A program made the position numbers and the translations under genes. A stretch of DNA of 33,644 bases from Candidatus Segatella violae (lineage in GTDB: Bacteria; Bacteroidota; Bacteroidia; Bacteroidales; Bacteroidaceae). Of this stretch, positions 1-7,739 are shown in pieces. Location of the stretch: the NCBI GenBank assembly GCA_002440225.1, contig DJSH01000090.1, positions 7,192-40,835 of the forward strand, in the 5' to 3' direction. Numbering within the stretch: position 1 is the stretch's first letter; each line of letters opens with the position of its first letter. The notes under the pieces were generated by a model, which was not told the origin of the DNA, made no database searches, and saw nothing but the letters and a program-made list of their open reading frames with translations.

Positions 1-16
1 AATCCTTGCGGAGTCA
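1..16 (+). tRNA. probable 3' end of an upstream tRNA, cut by the window edge
   Basis: The first 16 bases read like the 3' part of a tRNA: the end of a T-loop (AAT), a CCTTG T-stem strand, a 7-base acceptor strand CGGAGTC and an A discriminator. It lies 17 bases before an intact tRNA, and tRNA genes often occur in tandem. The anticodon is outside the window, so its identity cannot be given; a 5' acceptor GACTCCG is expected upstream. Confidence 0.4.
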
Positions 17-33
17 CTATCATTTACTATTCT

Positions 34-106
34 GCACCCTTAGCTCAGTTGGTAGAGCAACTGACTCTTAATCAGTGGGTCTAGGGTTCGAATCCCTAAG
101 GGTGTA
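34..106 (+). tRNA. tRNA-Lys (anticodon CTT)
   Basis: This is a full cloverleaf. The acceptor stem pairs GCACCCT with AGGGTGT (one G-T pair), followed by discriminator A106. The D-arm is GCTC...GAGC. The anticodon stem ACTGA/TCAGT closes a CTCTTAA loop, giving anticodon CTT, which decodes AAG lysine codons. The T-arm is TAGGG-TTCGAAT-CCCTA. The 3' CCA is not encoded. An intrinsic terminator follows within a few bases, so this is probably the last gene of a tRNA transcript that starts before the window. Confidence 0.96.
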
Positions 107-107
107 C

Positions 108-142
108 AAAAGAGCAATTCTCCTTTGAGAATTGCTCTTTTT
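108..142 (+). terminator. intrinsic terminator of the tRNA transcript
   Basis: An 11-bp perfect stem, GAGCAATTCTC / GAGAATTGCTC with a CTTT loop, is followed by TTTTT. It starts two bases after the tRNA-Lys discriminator. Confidence 0.9.
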
Positions 143-550
143 GTTTATATATTCTTCTTCTTATTATATAATCCTTCTTCTCTCCAAAATACATCTTTTG
201 TCTGACGACACTGCACGTTGTCGCTGCCCTCACCCATTGTAAATTTCTCTGCGAATAGATGAAAATTCCTTTTCCACTAGTTAAAGAAAGGTTCAAGCCT
301 ACTTGATATTTTAGTTCAACGATGCTGAACGCATGTTCAACGTCGCTGAATATAAGTTCAACATCGTTGAATGTATGTTCAACGTCGTTGAACATACATT
401 TCGGATAGAGAAAGAAACAACTTGAACTATGGAAAAACAAAATGTTCCCCTATGCTTAATACAATTGCAACCATCGGGAAAAGGAAGAAGAATAGCAAGG
501 ATACACGACTGGAAGTATATGGCGAAAGGAACGGAAAGGCTTATGGCTAG
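143..550. other. gap of about 400 bp with no convincing gene
   Basis: No reading frame here has a recognisable protein, ribosome-binding site or promoter. It holds a four-copy 21-bp tandem repeat (314-397), described separately. A minus-strand frame running 440 to 96 reads through the repeat but stops inside the tRNA, and a plus-strand 57-codon frame (429-602) runs into a terminator. Neither is accepted as a gene. Confidence 0.6.
314..397. repeat. four tandem 21-bp units with internal dyad symmetry
   Basis: The units lie at 314-334, 335-355, 356-376 and 377-397. Each begins GTTCAACG and contains a near-palindrome of the form GTTCAACGnnGTTGAAC, so every unit can fold as a small hairpin on either strand. 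The last four bases of each unit are less conserved. Twenty-one bases equal seven codons, so on the minus strand the array reads as a seven-residue repeat (FNDVEHT-like). Whether it is translated cannot be told. Confidence 0.9.
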
Positions 551-589
551 GACAAAAAAAATAGGACCTGTTTCACAACAGATCCTATC
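551..589 (-). terminator. intrinsic terminator downstream of the outer-membrane barrel gene
   Basis: Read on the minus strand, a 12-bp stem (561-572 with 577-588, one G-U pair) is followed by eight T residues (553-560). It lies about 220 bases past the stop codon of the minus-strand barrel gene, so that mRNA probably has a long 3' untranslated region. Confidence 0.8.
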
Positions 590-737
590 ACATACTTACT
601 AAAACTAAATTAACCACTAAAAAAACTAATATTTTCTTGTTTTGCCAGTGCAATCGCTACACGGCTAAAACTTACTTACCTATGGACAAAAGATTCTGCC
701 CTAGAATCAATAACCAAAGGCAAAGGTATAACATTTT

Positions 738-792
738 GGCGATTCTACCAAACTTTTCTCCAACTATTTTCGAAAAGCATGAAAGAATCGCC
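738..792. repeat. nested inverted repeat in the 3' untranslated region
   Basis: Arms GGCGATTCT (738-746) and AGAATCGCC (784-792) are perfect complements. A second pair, CTTTTC (753-758) and GAAAAG (772-777), is nested inside them. No T-run follows on either strand, so a simple terminator is unlikely. It begins 16 bases after the barrel stop codon in the direction of transcription and may be an mRNA-stabilising or processing stem. Confidence 0.6.
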
Positions 793-807
793 ATTATTTT
801 ACATTAT

Positions 808-2430
808 TTAAAACTTATAGCCGATAGTCATCAGCAATTGATGACGCTTGTTGTCGACCTTGGAAGACTGAGCTACACAAGACAAACTAGAATTATCAGT
901 ATTGTCGTAGCTTACGAATGGGTAGAAGTCTCCCTTCTGCATAGAGTACTGGTAAGCAACATCTATGGTGAGGTTCTCGTAGTTGAAGCCGAAGCCACAG
1001 GTAAAACGATTGGTTGCCTTCCAGTTGGTATAGTCGGTGGAAGTGGATACATCCACACCATTGCTGCCTATCGTTTGGTCGCGATAAGCACCATCACGGA
1101 ACATTGGAGATACGTAGTTGTAACCCAAGCGGATGGAGAACATGTCCACAGGCTTAATCTCGGCACCAATCTTGAATGTGCTCACGCCCTTGAGGTTGGC
1201 ACGAGTGTCGGCGTTCATCGCATCGTCGCTAGAACTTGTCTCATAATAGCCACCATACCAATCATCATAATAGCCACCATCTTTCACACGGTTGTCCATG
1301 TGGTCGAACCAAGCATACTCGTATGTAGCACCGAGGGCCAAGAAATTGCCCACGGTATGACCCATGCTCACACCAACCTTCCAAGGGGTGTTGAGACGGA
1401 AATCATAGTCGATGCTCTGTCCCTTGTCGCCCTTAAAGTAGCAAGGCTGAGCCACGCCCTGCGCATCATTATAGGTGGCTGGGGTATTCTTACCATCCAT
1501 CGTTACATCGTTGTCGCCACTCAAGGTGAGGTCGTAGAAGATAGGACTATTGAAATAAGCACCGATGCGGAATGGAGAATCCTCCACTGGGCGGAAGATG
1601 ACACCACCCTTCACGTCAAAGCCCGTACCCGTAATCTTCAGCTGCTCGAAAGATTCGGTGTAGTTGCCGTCCACCAAGTCTTCGCTATAGAGCGAATTGC
1701 TATTGTAGTGAACATCGTGGATGCCTACGGTCAAACCGAGCCATACACGATTGTTGATGCTACCGCTGATGTTGAAATCGTAGTCGCCAATATAGCCGTG
1801 CTGATACTGACCGAACACATACTTGTTGGCCTCGGCATAAGCTAGCTCGCCATTTTCGTCTACATTGAGCAAACCATTCTGATAATTTCCCGAATTGTTA
1901 TTATAACCACCATAGTTGGCATCGACACTTGTCCAACCATCTACTTTCTCATAATGCTTGGCTGCAGTAATCTTGTTCTGTGAAGCACCGCTCAAGCTCG
2001 CAGCAGCATTCAGAATCTGTCCAAAGTCGGTACTCTTATGATAGTTGAAAGCAAGGTTCATCCAACTGTTACCCTTAAACTTAGGGCTCCACACGAAGCC
2101 AGCCTGGTCAAATGTAGGATGGCTTTTCTTTCCATTGAAATCGATGTGTGCACCTTGATATTCCGTATAGTTCTCTGCCCCACTCTGAGCAATGACACCA
2201 GCCGAGAGACTCACCTGGCTTTTACGGAACAAACCCACACCAGCAGGGTTGCTGCTGATGGTAGAGATGTCGGCACCGAGGGCTTCCATCGCTCCACCCA
2301 TACCTATATAGCGGGCGGTACCGGTAAGCTGGGGAGCAGCCAACTTAGTGTCTTGATAAGTTTCTTGCGCAGTGGCTGTCATGGATGCCATCAGCACACT
2401 GGCGAAGAGTATATGTTTAAAAGTTTTCAT
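808..2430 (-). CDS. outer-membrane beta-barrel protein, OmpP1/FadL-like ('hemin receptor' type)
   Basis: This 540-residue protein begins with a signal peptide ending ...TATAQ. The mature N-terminus has the FadL-family feature YIGMGGAMEALGADISTISS followed by NPAGVG. The rest alternates aromatic and polar residues in short strands separated by Gly/Asn/Asp-rich loops, and it ends in a C-terminal aromatic (GYKF), as outer-membrane barrels do. FadL-family members move hydrophobic compounds across the outer membrane; Bacteroidota homologues are often labelled 'hemin receptor' without proof, so the substrate is unknown. It is the second gene after the Gly-rich secreted protein (48-bp gap, same strand), and the two are probably co-transcribed. 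No strong Shine-Dalgarno is seen. The family call is good; the function is open. Confidence 0.82.
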   Translation of the reverse strand: MKTFKHILFASVLMASMTATAQETYQDTKLAAPQLTGTARYIGMGGAMEALGADISTISSNPAGVGLFRKSQVSLSAGVIAQSGAENYTEYQGAHIDFNGKKSHPTFDQAGFVWSPKFKGNSWMNLAFNYHKSTDFGQILNAAASLSGASQNKITAAKHYEKVDGWTSVDANYGGYNNNSGNYQNGLLNVDENGELAYAEANKYVFGQYQHGYIGDYDFNISGSINNRVWLGLTVGIHDVHYNSNSLYSEDLVDGNYTESFEQLKITGTGFDVKGGVIFRPVEDSPFRIGAYFNSPIFYDLTLSGDNDVTMDGKNTPATYNDAQGVAQPCYFKGDKGQSIDYDFRLNTPWKVGVSMGHTVGNFLALGATYEYAWFDHMDNRVKDGGYYDDWYGGYYETSSSDDAMNADTRANLKGVSTFKIGAEIKPVDMFSIRLGYNYVSPMFRDGAYRDQTIGSNGVDVSTSTDYTNWKATNRFTCGFGFNYENLTIDVAYQYSMQKGDFYPFVSYDNTDNSSLSCVAQSSKVDNKRHQLLMTIGYKF

Positions 2431-2478
2431 AATCTTCTCTTTTATATGAAATATTGTGTATTTTAATCAGTCATTGTA

Positions 2479-3468
2479 TTATCTTCTACCGCCAAAGCTG
2501 CCGCCACCTGAGCGACCTCCGCCTCCGCCGAAGCTACCTCCGCCTGAGCGACCACCGCCGAAGCTGCCGCCACCCATGCTACCTCCGCCAAAGCTAGAGC
2601 CTCCGAAGTTGCCACGGGAGCCAAAGTTGGAGTTATTGTTGTTGAAGGTATTGTTATTGCGAGTATCGGTACGCTGTCCAAAGCCACGGTTGCTATAGCT
2701 GCGACGCGAATAGGTGTTGTTGGTATAAGAGCCGTCAACACGATGGTTGGAGCCGTCGATGCGACCAGGATTGTTGTAGCGGATGTTGCCAGCAAAGGCA
2801 CCATAGCTCACATGCCCTATCATCGGACCGCCCCAATACCAAGGACTGTAGTATCCACCCCAGCCATAATACCAAGGGTCGTACCAGCCGCCATACCAGC
2901 CCGCATAGCCATAATACCATGGATCATACCATGGGTCATACCATGGGTCGTACCAGCCAGCATAGTAACCATAGCGCCAAGGGTTGTGCCATCCCCACAT
3001 GCGAGAGCGCCAATAGTATGGACCATATCCATAATAGTCGTAGAACCATGGATCATAATATCCGTCCCAACGGCTCATCTGGCGTGTGCGAGCGAAATCC
3101 TCATCCTGGTCGGCATATTTCTGAGCGAAATAAGCATCATCGTAGATGCTATCGGGAGCCATGCCCTTGCCTACATGAAACTGGATGATGTCGTTGCCCA
3201 GTGAGTCGGTACCCACCTTCTCATAATGGCTAAAGATGCGCCCGCCACGGTTGTACTCGTCAACATTGCGATTGCTGCCGCTCCAGTAGAGGGCATAGAT
3301 ACTATCTCGGCGAGCACGCTGCTGAGCGTAGGCACGCTGCATCTCGGCTCGCTTCTCAGCCTTTTCCTGAGCCTCTTTCTTCGGATTGAAGTAGAGGTCG
3401 TCCTGAGCCATTGAGGTCAATGGCATCGCTGCAGCGATGAGGACTGCTAGAAGATACATCTTTTTCAT
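2479..3468 (-). CDS. exported Trp/Tyr/Gly-rich low-complexity protein
   Basis: The 329-residue protein has a signal peptide (about residues 1-21, ...SMAQ). An alpha-helical charged segment follows (KKEAQEKAEKRAEMQRAYAQ), then a middle dominated by Trp, Tyr, Asp, Pro and Gly with a WYDP unit repeated in tandem (encoded by a 12-bp repeat at 2914-2949). The tail is Asn-rich and then Gly/Ser/Arg-rich (GGGSFGG repeats). I do not recognise a catalytic domain; similar proteins next to FadL-like barrels in Bacteroidota are known to me only as hypothetical or 'vitellogenin-like'. Low-complexity aromatic and glycine repeats suggest a surface, matrix or adhesive role, which is inference. It is the first gene of the two-gene unit with the barrel and has its own promoter at 3547-3554. 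Confidence 0.78.
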   Translation of the reverse strand: MKKMYLLAVLIAAAMPLTSMAQDDLYFNPKKEAQEKAEKRAEMQRAYAQQRARRDSIYALYWSGSNRNVDEYNRGGRIFSHYEKVGTDSLGNDIIQFHVGKGMAPDSIYDDAYFAQKYADQDEDFARTRQMSRWDGYYDPWFYDYYGYGPYYWRSRMWGWHNPWRYGYYAGWYDPWYDPWYDPWYYGYAGWYGGWYDPWYYGWGGYYSPWYWGGPMIGHVSYGAFAGNIRYNNPGRIDGSNHRVDGSYTNNTYSRRSYSNRGFGQRTDTRNNNTFNNNNSNFGSRGNFGGSSFGGGSMGGGSFGGGRSGGGSFGGGGGRSGGGSFGGRR

Positions 3469-3546
3469 ATTCTTATTCTCCTTTGTTTCTCGTTAAGTCG
3501 AGGGGCTAAATTCACCCCTTTTCTATATCTTATAATAATCTAAGTG

Positions 3547-3554
3547 CAAAATTA
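3547..3554 (-). promoter_or_regulatory. Bacteroidota -7 promoter box for the secreted protein/barrel operon
   Basis: On the minus strand this reads TAATTTTG, matching the TAnnTTTG consensus. The expected start site is near 3540, giving a leader of about 70 nt that contains a small AGGGG/CCCCT hairpin (3501-3519). Confidence 0.65.
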
Positions 3555-3619
3555 TTGCATATCTAACTGCAAAAATACAGAAAAACCCTAAATAATGATA
3601 GGATTTCCCCTATTTTTTA

Positions 3620-3627
3620 TAATTTTG
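3620..3627 (+). promoter_or_regulatory. Bacteroidota -7 promoter box for prmA
   Basis: TAATTTTG matches TAnnTTTG; the expected start is near 3634, about 49 nt before the prmA ATG. No clear -33 TTG is present. It is arranged divergently from the promoter at 3547-3554. Confidence 0.65.
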
Positions 3628-3682
3628 CAGAGAAATTTAAAAGTAATCAAACATTTTAAGACTTAAAAAGACTATTTTAGGC

Positions 3683-4555
3683 ATGAAATACTTAGTTGCG
3701 ACATTCAAGATAGAGACAGCCGACGACTTGAAGCAGGCTGCCCGAGAACTGCTTGCAGACAGTGCGGCAGAAGCCGGATTCGAATCGTTCGAAGACACCG
3801 AGGAGGGACTGGAAGGCTATGTGCAAAAAGAACTCTTCGACCGTGAGCTGCTCGACCAAGCCATCGCCGACTTTCCTCTCGACGGCACCCAGATAACCTA
3901 CGAGGTGAAGGACGCCGAAGACAAGGACTGGAACCAAGAATGGGAAGACCAGGGATTCGCCCCCATCTATGTGGGCGACCAGGTGGTGATATACGATGCC
4001 AAGCATCCCGAGCTCTACCCCGACACGAGCAATCGCCCCGACATCATCGAGATAGGCATCGAGGCGAAACTCGCCTTCGGAACGGGCAACCATGAGACCA
4101 CTCGCATGATAATCAACCAACTGCTACAGATGCCTATCAAGACCAAGCGCATCCTGGATTGCGGTACGGGCACGGGCATCCTGGCGCTCACAGCCTCCAA
4201 GCTGGGTGCCAAGGAATGCGTGGGTTATGACATCGACGAATGGAGCGTGGAAAACGCCAAGCACAACGCCGTGCTCAACGGAGTGGACAACATGGAGGTG
4301 CTCTTCGGCAACAGCCAGGTAATCAACCACATCAGTGGCATGTTCGACATCGTGCTGGCCAACATCAACCGCAACATCCTGCTCGCTGACATGCGCACCT
4401 TCCGCAGCGTGATGAACACGGGAGCCTCTCTCATCTTGAGTGGATTCTACGAGGAAGACATTCCGGTGTTGCTGGAGAAAGCAGAGGAACTGGGACTGCA
4501 TGAGACAGCCCGCCATACCGACAACAATTGGGCTTGCCTCGTGCTGGAGGCATAA
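3683..4555 (+). CDS. prmA: ribosomal protein L11 methyltransferase
   Basis: PrmA trimethylates lysines and the N-terminus of ribosomal protein L11 using S-adenosylmethionine, in the cytoplasm. The 290-residue length is normal for the family. The N-terminal substrate-recognition domain (about 1-110) is followed by the family signature AFGTGNHETT, then the SAM-binding motif I (DCGTGTGILAL) of a class I Rossmann methyltransferase, and the PrmA motif ANINRNIL that corresponds to the active-site N-P/I-x-x segment. The ATG at 3683 gives the expected start MKYLVATFKI. It stands alone, with its own promoter and a shared bidirectional terminator downstream; the next gene converges on it. Confidence 0.95.
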   Translation: MKYLVATFKIETADDLKQAARELLADSAAEAGFESFEDTEEGLEGYVQKELFDRELLDQAIADFPLDGTQITYEVKDAEDKDWNQEWEDQGFAPIYVGDQVVIYDAKHPELYPDTSNRPDIIEIGIEAKLAFGTGNHETTRMIINQLLQMPIKTKRILDCGTGTGILALTASKLGAKECVGYDIDEWSVENAKHNAVLNGVDNMEVLFGNSQVINHISGMFDIVLANINRNILLADMRTFRSVMNTGASLILSGFYEEDIPVLLEKAEELGLHETARHTDNNWACLVLEA

Positions 4556-4565
4556 AAAAAAGCAT

Positions 4566-4630
4566 GGAGCCAAAGGCTCTCCTGCAGGAGCATAATACTG
4601 GAGCATAAGACTCTCCAACAGGAGCATAAT
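4566..4630. repeat. hairpin-forming 21-bp units in the prmA 3' region
   Basis: Units begin GGAG at 4566 (21 bp), 4587 (a shortened 13-bp copy), 4600 (21 bp) and 4621 (partial). Full units carry a dyad, for example GGAGCC-AAA-GGCTCtCC. The unit length and the internal palindrome resemble the array at 314-397, although the sequence is different. Confidence 0.7.
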
Positions 4631-4633
4631 AAA

Positions 4634-4689
4634 AGAATAAAGGTTGGGCTAATCTACTATTTCTGCAAGATTGGCTCAACCTTTATTCT
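4634..4689. terminator. bidirectional terminator between convergent prmA and the GH25 gene
   Basis: Arms 4634-4655 and 4668-4689 are complementary over 22 positions with two mismatches, and there are A/T-rich tracts on both sides. The GH25 stop codon (4683-4685) lies inside the right arm, so the lysozyme reading frame ends within the stem. Confidence 0.8.
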
Positions 4690-5579
4690 TCAAATTTCTT
4701 TTCATTGTTATTGCTTCCGATGCAAAGTTGCTTGAGGTCGTAATAACTACCATTGTAGATGTTGAAATCCACATAACCCTTGATGCCCGGCAACTTGCCC
4801 ACGTCGGTATGCTGCCAGAATCGCCATTTGCCCTTGTACTGCACCTTGTCCACATAATAGTGGGCTATCCAGTAGGGATAGTCGTCGAAGACAGGGGCAC
4901 TGAGATATTGCTCCTTAAACTTATAATAGGTGTAGATGATGGGCTTGGCATGATACTTATCTTCCACGATATGCAGCCACGTAAGCACATCACGCTGGAA
5001 ATCCTCCACATCCTTGTCGGCAGGCTTGTGTTCGATGTCGAGCACAGGCGGCAGGTCGCCATCGGTGAGATGCACCTGGTCGAGAAAATAATAAGCTTGT
5101 TCGCGTGCCGAAGACTTGTTGCTCCAGAAATGATATACGCCACGGATGAACCCAAAGTCACGAGCCTGATTGAAATTCTCACGGAAATTGTCGTCGAGGC
5201 GCGAAGAGCCCTCCGTACTTTTGATGATGACAAAGCGCACAGGACACCCCTTGATCATCGCATTCTTGAGCTGCTCCCAGTCTATCTTGCCTTGGTAATG
5301 AGAAATGTCGATGCCGTGTATCTCGTAGCCCTCAGGATATTCGGTGTCGCCATAGAGCGCACGCCAACGGAAACCTGTAGGTCCCACGAAGAAATGGTAA
5401 AAAACCCAAACATATAGAAACACGACGGCCAGTCCGCCCAGCCACCACGCCCATTTGGGATAACGTTGTAAAAACGAAGACGAACGCCTTCTCCCACCAC
5501 GATTACCCGAGCGCCGAGGCTTTCGCCTTCTCGACACGGAGCTTTTGTTTTGTGAAGAAGTCGTTCGTCTTGTTGACAT
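4683..5579 (-). CDS. membrane-anchored GH25 family lysozyme (muramidase)
   Basis: GH25 enzymes hydrolyse the beta-1,4 bond between N-acetylmuramic acid and N-acetylglucosamine in peptidoglycan. The 298-residue protein has a strongly basic Ser/Arg-rich N-terminus (1-40), one transmembrane helix (about 44-64) and a GH25 domain (about 85-280). Key motifs are HGIDISHYQG (Asp91), PPVLDIE (Asp181 and Glu183, the catalytic pair), YTYYKF, and WQHTDVG...GYVDFNIYNG (Asp271). The positive N-terminus followed by one helix predicts a cytoplasmic tail with the enzyme in the periplasm, anchored to the inner membrane. It starts 17 bp after the pfp stop, so it is probably co-transcribed with pfp. This suggests a housekeeping wall-remodelling role rather than a phage lysin. 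Confidence 0.88.
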   Translation of the reverse strand: MSTRRTTSSQNKSSVSRRRKPRRSGNRGGRRRSSSFLQRYPKWAWWLGGLAVVFLYVWVFYHFFVGPTGFRWRALYGDTEYPEGYEIHGIDISHYQGKIDWEQLKNAMIKGCPVRFVIIKSTEGSSRLDDNFRENFNQARDFGFIRGVYHFWSNKSSAREQAYYFLDQVHLTDGDLPPVLDIEHKPADKDVEDFQRDVLTWLHIVEDKYHAKPIIYTYYKFKEQYLSAPVFDDYPYWIAHYYVDKVQYKGKWRFWQHTDVGKLPGIKGYVDFNIYNGSYYDLKQLCIGSNNNEKKFEE

Positions 5580-5596
5580 AAATATTTGTTTAAATA

Positions 5597-7246
5597 TTAC
5601 TTAGCCTGCTCCAACTGGAGAGTCTTTGTGGTCTGGTCGCAAACCTCAGAAGGACCCCAGTACTGGATAGGACCTGGATAAACATAAGCTGTCTCCTTAG
5701 CCCACTCATCGCGCTTAGAAGCGAAATACTTGAATGGAGCGCCATCGAGCTCTACGAGAGCCTTGCGGATAACTGGCTTGTTGGCACCGTTACGACGCTC
5801 GATGTTCATCATCATAGTGATAGGCACACCACCGGCAATCCACTCAGCAGCAGGAGCTGTTGTGTTCTTGATGACAGACATGTAACCAGTCTTGCCATTG
5901 GCGATCAAGCGAGAAGCGTTGTAACCGAGAGAGTAGCAGTAGTCTGCATCGTAGTTAGAAGGAGCAGCGCAACGACCCTCGTAACCGAAGAAGTGGTGCT
6001 GTGCAGCAAACTTGCCATTGTACTTGCCCTCAGCCTTCCAAGCAGCCAATTTCTTAGCTACCATGCGAGAGAGCAACTTCTCAGTCTCGATGAGAGATAC
6101 CTGAACGTTTCCGTGAGGGTCGCGGTCGAGGCAGAGCTGACGAGCTACATCCTCAGGAAGTGACTCCAATACAGCGAGGTTGTCCTTGGCGATGGCACCC
6201 TTAACGAATGCGATCTGCTCCTCAGCGTTGGCAAACTCACGGCTCTCGCCTGTCTTAGGGTCGGTAAGAACCTCGTTGAGCTCAGCGATAAGCTTCTTGA
6301 TTGCAGGGATAAACTCGATCAAGCCCTCTGGGATGAGGACAGTACCGAAGTTGTGGCCCTCTGCAGCACGAGCTGCAACAACCTTAGCGATATATGTAAC
6401 GACATCGTCGAGTGACATGTTCTTTGCCTCAACCTCCTCAGAAACCAAGCAAATGTTTGGCTGTGTCTGGAGAGCGCACTCAAGAGCGATGTGAGAAGCT
6501 GAACGACCCATCAACTTGATGAAATGCCAGTACTTGCGTGCAGAGTTACAGTCGCGCTCGATGTTACCGATGAGCTCAGAGTATGTCTTGCAAGCTGTAT
6601 CGAAACCGAAAGAAGTCTCAATCTGATCGTTCTTCAAGTCGCCATCGATAGTCTTAGGGCAACCGATTACCTGAACGCCATACTTCTTGGCAGCGTAGTA
6701 CTCAGCGAGCACACATGCGTTGGTGTTGGAATCGTCACCACCGATGATAACGAGAGCCTTGATGCCGAGCTCACGGAGAATCTCGATACCCTTCTCAAAC
6801 TGGTCTTCCTTCTCAAGCTTTGTACGACCAGAACCGATGATGTCGAAACCACCAGTGTTGCGGTACTCGTCCATCAACTCAGAAGTAATCTCCATGTAGT
6901 TGTGGTCTACCAAGCCACCAGGACCCAAAATGAAGCCATAGAGCTTGTTGGCAGGGTTGAGAGACTTAACACCATCGAAGAGACCAGAGATGACGTTGTG
7001 ACCGCCAGGAGCCTGACCACCAGAGAGGATGACACCTACGTTGAAAGCTGGGAGTTCCTTAGCCTCGCCTGCCTCGAAAGTGATGACAGGCATACCGTAT
7101 GTGTTAGGGAAGAGAGCCTTGATTTCTTCCTGGTTACCTACTGACTGTGTTGCCTCACCCTCAACGGCCTTTACTGGACCCTGAAGAGCCTTTGGCAACT
7201 TTGGCTGATAAGCAGCTCTTGCAATCTGCAATGCACTTTTTTCCAT
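5597..7246 (-). CDS. pfp: diphosphate--fructose-6-phosphate 1-phosphotransferase
   Basis: This enzyme phosphorylates fructose 6-phosphate with pyrophosphate in place of ATP, reversibly, in glycolysis and gluconeogenesis. The 549-residue length fits the long PPi-dependent class. Visible motifs are GGQAPGGHN (77-84), GGDDSNTN (169-176), PKTIDGD (197-203, containing the catalytic Asp) and MGRSASH (246-252). An Asp in GGDDS, where ATP-dependent enzymes usually have Gly, is the known mark of pyrophosphate use. The ATG at 7246 gives MEKSALQIAR, a typical Bacteroidota start. A promoter box lies 45 bp upstream, and the GH25 lysozyme gene follows closely. Confidence 0.95.
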   Translation of the reverse strand: MEKSALQIARAAYQPKLPKALQGPVKAVEGEATQSVGNQEEIKALFPNTYGMPVITFEAGEAKELPAFNVGVILSGGQAPGGHNVISGLFDGVKSLNPANKLYGFILGPGGLVDHNYMEITSELMDEYRNTGGFDIIGSGRTKLEKEDQFEKGIEILRELGIKALVIIGGDDSNTNACVLAEYYAAKKYGVQVIGCPKTIDGDLKNDQIETSFGFDTACKTYSELIGNIERDCNSARKYWHFIKLMGRSASHIALECALQTQPNICLVSEEVEAKNMSLDDVVTYIAKVVAARAAEGHNFGTVLIPEGLIEFIPAIKKLIAELNEVLTDPKTGESREFANAEEQIAFVKGAIAKDNLAVLESLPEDVARQLCLDRDPHGNVQVSLIETEKLLSRMVAKKLAAWKAEGKYNGKFAAQHHFFGYEGRCAAPSNYDADYCYSLGYNASRLIANGKTGYMSVIKNTTAPAAEWIAGGVPITMMMNIERRNGANKPVIRKALVELDGAPFKYFASKRDEWAKETAYVYPGPIQYWGPSEVCDQTTKTLQLEQAK

Positions 7247-7290
7247 AATTCGTTTTTATATTTTAATTAGTTGAAACTTCAAAAACACTG

Positions 7291-7298
7291 CAAATTTA
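7291..7298 (-). promoter_or_regulatory. -7 promoter box for pfp
   Basis: The minus strand reads TAAATTTG (TAnnTTTG). The expected start near 7284 gives a leader of about 38 nt. Confidence 0.65.
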
Positions 7299-7392
7299 AG
7301 GTTTTTCTGCGAGATAGAGAAAGAAAAATGCTAAAAATGCGTTAATAAGAAGATTTTTTCTAGAAATATGATGGAATTTAAAAGAAAATGAT

Positions 7393-7400
7393 TATCTTTG
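7393..7400 (+). promoter_or_regulatory. -7 promoter box for the 7443 gene cluster
   Basis: TATCTTTG matches TAnnTTTG; the expected start near 7406 is about 37 nt before the ATG at 7443. It probably drives the small protein, the acyltransferase and possibly the genes beyond. Confidence 0.65.
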
Positions 7401-7442
7401 AGCGTTCATTCAATACTATTATTCACTTAAAACGTTAAGAAT

Positions 7443-7715
7443 ATGGCTAATAAAAGAGATTTAAAGCGCACTATCAACTACATTACGAGCGAACTTTTCG
7501 CCGAGACAGTGGCTGCTTCATTGTATAATGGTAAACCAACCCAGGAAGATGTAGACGGCATCCTCTCATCCATCGTGATGATAAACAGCGACTTCATCAG
7601 TAGAGTTTCTCATCCAGAGCCTGGCGTAAAACAAGGTGTATACTTCAAGAAACTCACCATCGACTTCAACAAGCAGGTGAGCGAGATCATCGACCAGATT
7701 TCCAATCTGGCTTAA
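7443..7715 (+). CDS. small conserved-looking protein of unknown function
   Basis: The protein has 90 residues and no signal peptide, Cys residues or transmembrane helix. It is predicted to be mostly alpha-helical (RDLKRTINYITSELFAETVA...; FNKQVSEIIDQISNLA). I do not recognise a named domain. Support for it being real: a promoter box 43 bp upstream, an ATG with neighbour-like codon use, and a tight 24-bp spacing to the next gene. Its constant position before an acyltransferase would be worth testing across genomes. Confidence 0.75.
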   Translation: MANKRDLKRTINYITSELFAETVAASLYNGKPTQEDVDGILSSIVMINSDFISRVSHPEPGVKQGVYFKKLTIDFNKQVSEIIDQISNLA

Positions 7716-7739
7716 CTCTACACCTTTATATATAAGGAA

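Noticed and set aside
314..397. CRISPR array
   Set aside because: Units are contiguous 21-bp repeats without unique spacers, and no cas genes are in the window.
96..440. 114-codon minus-strand frame through the 21-bp repeat
   Set aside because: It ends inside the tRNA gene, crosses the tRNA terminator and has no promoter or family; the repeat gives it a protein-like look.
429..602. 57-codon plus-strand frame starting ATGGAAAAACAAAATG
   Set aside because: It runs through the minus-strand terminator at 551-589, with no promoter, no clear ribosome-binding site and no recognisable domain. Composition is plausible, so a peptide search could revive it.
637..1845. 402-codon plus-strand open frame
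   Set aside because: It lies opposite the FadL-like barrel gene; its composition (Ile/Val/Ala/His-rich) is that of an antisense shadow, and the minus strand has signal peptide and family motifs.
4431..4679. 82-codon minus-strand frame after prmA
   Set aside because: It is an antisense/repeat frame over the prmA end and the GGAG-unit array, without promoter or family.
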